A stretch of DNA of 8,999 nucleotides from assembly GCA_002717185.1 (NCBI GenBank), contig PBDC01000040.1, positions 1-8,999 of the forward strand, read 5' to 3'. The translations under genes were made by a program, and so were the position numbers. Each line of letters opens with the position of its first letter. Position 1 is the first letter of the stretch. Below are positions 6,865-8,999 of this stretch, in pieces. The notes under the pieces were generated by a model, which saw only the letters and a program-made list of their open reading frames with translations, was not told the DNA's origin and searched no databases. Source of the DNA: Rhodospirillaceae bacterium (GTDB taxonomy: Bacteria > Pseudomonadota > Alphaproteobacteria > UBA8366 > GCA-2717185).

Positions 6865-7270
6865 TTTTTCTCTCCCTCTCGCCCCCAACGAACTCGACGC
6901 AAAATTAACGTTACCCAATAAAATCAGCAACCGATATACGGAATTCCAAATTGCGCGTTATTGGCCAACACTCCGGAAGCTCTTAGCATGCCAAACAGGT
7001 CATGCAGCAAAAAACTCTAGAATACAAGGCTTTACTGGTTCCCTTGAAGTCGGGCAAATGAAAATAGCGGGTCGTCATGCTGCACGCGAGAGCCTTCGTT
7101 TGACCGCAAAATTCTTTAGCGCCTGCGGCAATCGACGCAGAACAGCGAATTAAAGCTTCCAGATCAACTGGATCGGTCGGGAAAATGAGCGGTTATCCAG
7201 CGAACCGAACACGGGGATTAGTCACAAATGCCTCTACCCCTGCTAGCTCGCGACTGATAGCCTTCTTTAG
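6865..7270. other. 406-nt divergent intergenic region without a recognisable gene
   Basis: This region lies between the divergent dapA and alpha/beta hydrolase starts. A plus-strand open frame enters from within dapA and runs to 7153, but its translation past 6864 has no protein-like pattern and no family I recognise. Minus-strand frames are also unconvincing. I find no tRNA T-arm or cloverleaf, no strong terminator, and only short inverted repeats (GCATG/CATGC near 6986–7005, CTGCG/CGCAG near 7123–7140). The left 65 nt hold the dapA promoter candidate. The rest is either a regulatory spacer or decayed sequence. Confidence 0.6.
6902..6930 (-). promoter_or_regulatory. candidate promoter of dapA–smpB
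   Basis: On the minus strand, TTGCTG (6925–6930) and TAATTT (6902–6907) are separated by 17 nt. Each matches its consensus hexamer only partly, but the spacing is ideal and the site lies 38 nt before the dapA ATG. Transcription would begin near 6895 and give a leader of about 30 nt holding the GAGGGAGAG ribosome binding site. Confidence 0.4.
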
Positions 7271-8128
7271 ATGGCCGGTTACTATGAACGTCGCTACAAA
7301 ACACAGGATGGTCTAACCCTCTACTACCGCGACTACGGTGATCCGGATGGCTCGACGACTCCCCTTCTTTGCCTGCCAGGTTTAACGCGCAACTCCAAGG
7401 ACTTTCACAGAGAAGCGTCACGACTTTCAAAAAAGCGGCGCGTTATCTGTCCCGATTATCGTGGACGTGGTGAGTCAGAATACGATCCAACAGCAAAATC
7501 CTACTTACCGACTATCTATCTCAATGATATTCGGCACCTTTTGGCCGTCACAGGTATAGGCCGCGTCATCGTGATTGGTACTTCACTCGGGGGATTACTC
7601 GCGATGGGCATGGGGGCCGCGATGCCAACAACTCTCGTCGGGGTTGTGCTGAACGATATTGGACCGGAAATTCCAAATGGCGGGTTGGATAAAATCATAG
7701 ATTTCATTAGCACCGACCGGCCTCATGGAAACTGGGATAGCGCTGTCAAAGACCTTAGGCAAAATTTTCCTCACCTGAAATTTGATACGGAACAGGGTTG
7801 GCGAGACGCCGCGCAAGCTACCTGGCGTGAAGGCAATAATGGTAAACTTCATTTCGATTGGGATATTCGCTTGGCCGCCATTTTGAGCGAAGGCCCGCCA
7901 ATTCCGAACCTCTGGCCATTGTTTAACGCCCTTGGTGAGGTGCCGACGTTGGCAATCCGTGGCGCCCTATCCGATATGCTGTCCGCGGAGACTTTCGAGA
8001 AAATGGCGATGATCCGACCAAACCTACAACAGTTGACAGTGCCCGATGCCGGTCATGTACCAACCTTGAGCGAGTTGGTCGTTCAGACCAAAATTGATAG
8101 GTTTCTTGCTACCCTGCCAAAAAATTAA
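7271..8128 (+). CDS. alpha/beta hydrolase, substrate unknown
   Basis: This 285-residue protein has a single alpha/beta-hydrolase domain and no signal peptide. After an N-terminal strand pair (LTLYYRDYG, 15–23) comes the oxyanion-hole region LCLPGLTRNSKDF (33–45), then PDYRGRGESE (61–70). The nucleophile elbow GTSLGG is at 103–108 with Ser105. The likely acid is Asp235 in RGALSDMLS (230–238), and His262 in GHVPTL completes the triad. The full triad argues for an active esterase, lipase or C–C bond hydrolase, but nothing fixes the substrate. An in-frame TAG directly precedes the ATG (7268–7270), so the start cannot be further upstream. No clear Shine-Dalgarno is present, which may mean a leaderless or weakly translated message. 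An LLM oxidoreductase follows 18 nt downstream, so the pair is probably an operon. The name of the reaction must stay open. Confidence 0.9.
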   Translation: MAGYYERRYKTQDGLTLYYRDYGDPDGSTTPLLCLPGLTRNSKDFHREASRLSKKRRVICPDYRGRGESEYDPTAKSYLPTIYLNDIRHLLAVTGIGRVIVIGTSLGGLLAMGMGAAMPTTLVGVVLNDIGPEIPNGGLDKIIDFISTDRPHGNWDSAVKDLRQNFPHLKFDTEQGWRDAAQATWREGNNGKLHFDWDIRLAAILSEGPPIPNLWPLFNALGEVPTLAIRGALSDMLSAETFEKMAMIRPNLQQLTVPDAGHVPTLSELVVQTKIDRFLATLPKN

Positions 8129-8146
8129 TACCCGACGGAGTTCGCA

Positions 8147-8999
8147 ATGCCTCTGGGTGCCTTTCTACCAACTCGCGCCTTCGCCCAGGACCCCTCAGCG
8201 ATACGGGATTGGGCACAAGCCGTGGAAGAGATCGGCTACGACTATATCGATGTGCCGGACCACGTCCTCGGTGTCGACCGAAACTCCCGACCAGATTTCG
8301 TGGGACCCTACGATATCGGCGATGCATTCCACGAAACTTTCGTAACCTTGGGCTATTTAGCAGCGATCACAGTGCGGGTAAGGCTGCGTAGCGCCGTACT
8401 TATACTGCCACAGCGGCAGACAGCCCTAGTGGCAAAACAGGCCGCAGAGGTGGACTTTCTTTCTGGCGGCCGGTTGGATCTCGGCGTCGGTGTCGGTTGG
8501 AATGCGGCAGAGTACGAGGCCCTAAACGAAGAATGGAAAACTCGTGGTTCGCGCCAGACCGAACAATTGGAAGTTTTGAACCATCTGTGGACCGAAGCTG
8601 TCGTCGACTTCGATGGGGAGTATCACACGCTTAACGGGGTCGGCCTAAACCCGCGCCCAATTCAACGCCCCATTCCCCTGTGGTTCGGCGGATCAGCAGA
8701 AGCCATGTTACAACGTGCAGCGAAATTCGGTGCGGGCTGGATTCCACTCGGCAAGCCTGACGAGGCCGTGAAAACGCGGCTCGATAAATTGCGTGGCTAT
8801 CTCGACACTGAAGGCCGCGATATCGCCGGTTTCGGTGTCGAGTGCTGGATCCGCACAACGCAACGTGACCCGGATTCTTGGGCCCGCGCCGCGCAAGCAT
8901 GGCGCAGTATTGGCGCGACTGATGTCACTCTCTACACGTCTAGCACAGATATTGTGTCGGTCGCCGACCAGATCGACGCATTAAAAGCCTTCAAAGGTC
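8147..8999 (+). CDS. LLM-class (luciferase-like) flavin/F420-dependent oxidoreductase, 3' truncated by window
   Basis: LLM proteins are TIM-barrel oxidoreductases that use FMN or F420. The open frame runs 284 codons to the right edge without a stop. Family signs are IDVPDHVLG (34–42), LRSAVLILPQRQTALVAKQA (80–99), the conserved VDFLSGGRLDLGVGVGWNAAEY (from 102), and LNPRPIQRPIPLWFGG (167–182) followed by RAAKFGAGWIP (190–200). This pattern is that of the TIGR03619-type subfamily, often annotated as F420-dependent, but cofactor choice cannot be read from sequence by eye. Family members of about 280–300 residues imply that only the last few codons may be missing. The ATG at 8147 has a GGAG site at 8137–8140 with 6 nt spacing. 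The gene follows the alpha/beta hydrolase by 18 nt and probably shares its transcript, which suggests one catabolic or detoxification route. Confidence 0.9.
   Translation, partial: MPLGAFLPTRAFAQDPSAIRDWAQAVEEIGYDYIDVPDHVLGVDRNSRPDFVGPYDIGDAFHETFVTLGYLAAITVRVRLRSAVLILPQRQTALVAKQAAEVDFLSGGRLDLGVGVGWNAAEYEALNEEWKTRGSRQTEQLEVLNHLWTEAVVDFDGEYHTLNGVGLNPRPIQRPIPLWFGGSAEAMLQRAAKFGAGWIPLGKPDEAVKTRLDKLRGYLDTEGRDIAGFGVECWIRTTQRDPDSWARAAQAWRSIGATDVTLYTSSTDIVSVADQIDALKAFKG

Noticed and set aside
6590..7153. Plus-strand open frame of 187 residues running out of dapA
   Set aside because: About half is antisense to dapA, and the remainder lacks hydrophobic or motif structure typical of a real protein.
7190..7265. 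Possible tRNA-like segment before the hydrolase
   Set aside because: No T-arm consensus, anticodon arm or acceptor-stem pairing could be assembled on either strand.

Overview
The window is a compact block of mostly housekeeping genes from an alphaproteobacterium, probably Rhodospirillales-like. I base this on gene order and protein style: rpoZ–rsh–pdxJ–acpS on one strand, a NYN-domain gene divergent from rpoZ, a family 5 uracil-DNA glycosylase, and smpB–dapA. The omega subunit has the alphaproteobacterial N-terminus ([10 protein letters not shown]). Base composition is moderate (about 50% G+C by eye), which would fit a marine or free-living lineage. The taxonomic call is inference.

Left block (minus strand, read right to left from about 3990 to 1). 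A good sigma70-type promoter (3968–3996) drives rpoZ (RNA polymerase omega). It is followed 28 nt later by rsh, the bifunctional (p)ppGpp synthetase/hydrolase. After a 155-nt gap come pdxJ and acpS, which overlap by 4 nt (ATGA). The first 40 or so bases may hold the start of a further gene, with lepB expected from gene order, but two frames are open there. This block links transcription and the stringent response with pyridoxal phosphate synthesis and acyl-carrier-protein activation.

Middle block (plus strand, 4200–5530). A NYN/LabA-type putative RNase carries a C-terminal acidic tail built from three tandem DLMSDED repeats. Eleven nt downstream lies a family 5 (UDGb-like) Fe-S uracil-DNA glycosylase. 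Its last 20 nt overlap the 3' end of smpB on the other strand.

Right block. dapA (lysine and diaminopimelate synthesis) and smpB (tmRNA partner in trans-translation) form a minus-strand pair separated by 4 nt. A 406-nt non-coding divergent region follows. Beyond it, a two-gene plus-strand unit encodes an alpha/beta hydrolase and a luciferase-like (LLM) flavin- or F420-dependent oxidoreductase, which runs off the right edge.

I see no mobile element, CRISPR array, prophage, tRNA or rRNA, and nothing I can defend as an undescribed system. The points most worth a second look are the NYN nuclease with its repeated acidic tail beside ribosome-rescue and stringent-response genes, the UDG/smpB antisense overlap, a 15-bp palindrome in the rpoZ/NYN divergent region, and the uncharacterised hydrolase/LLM pair.
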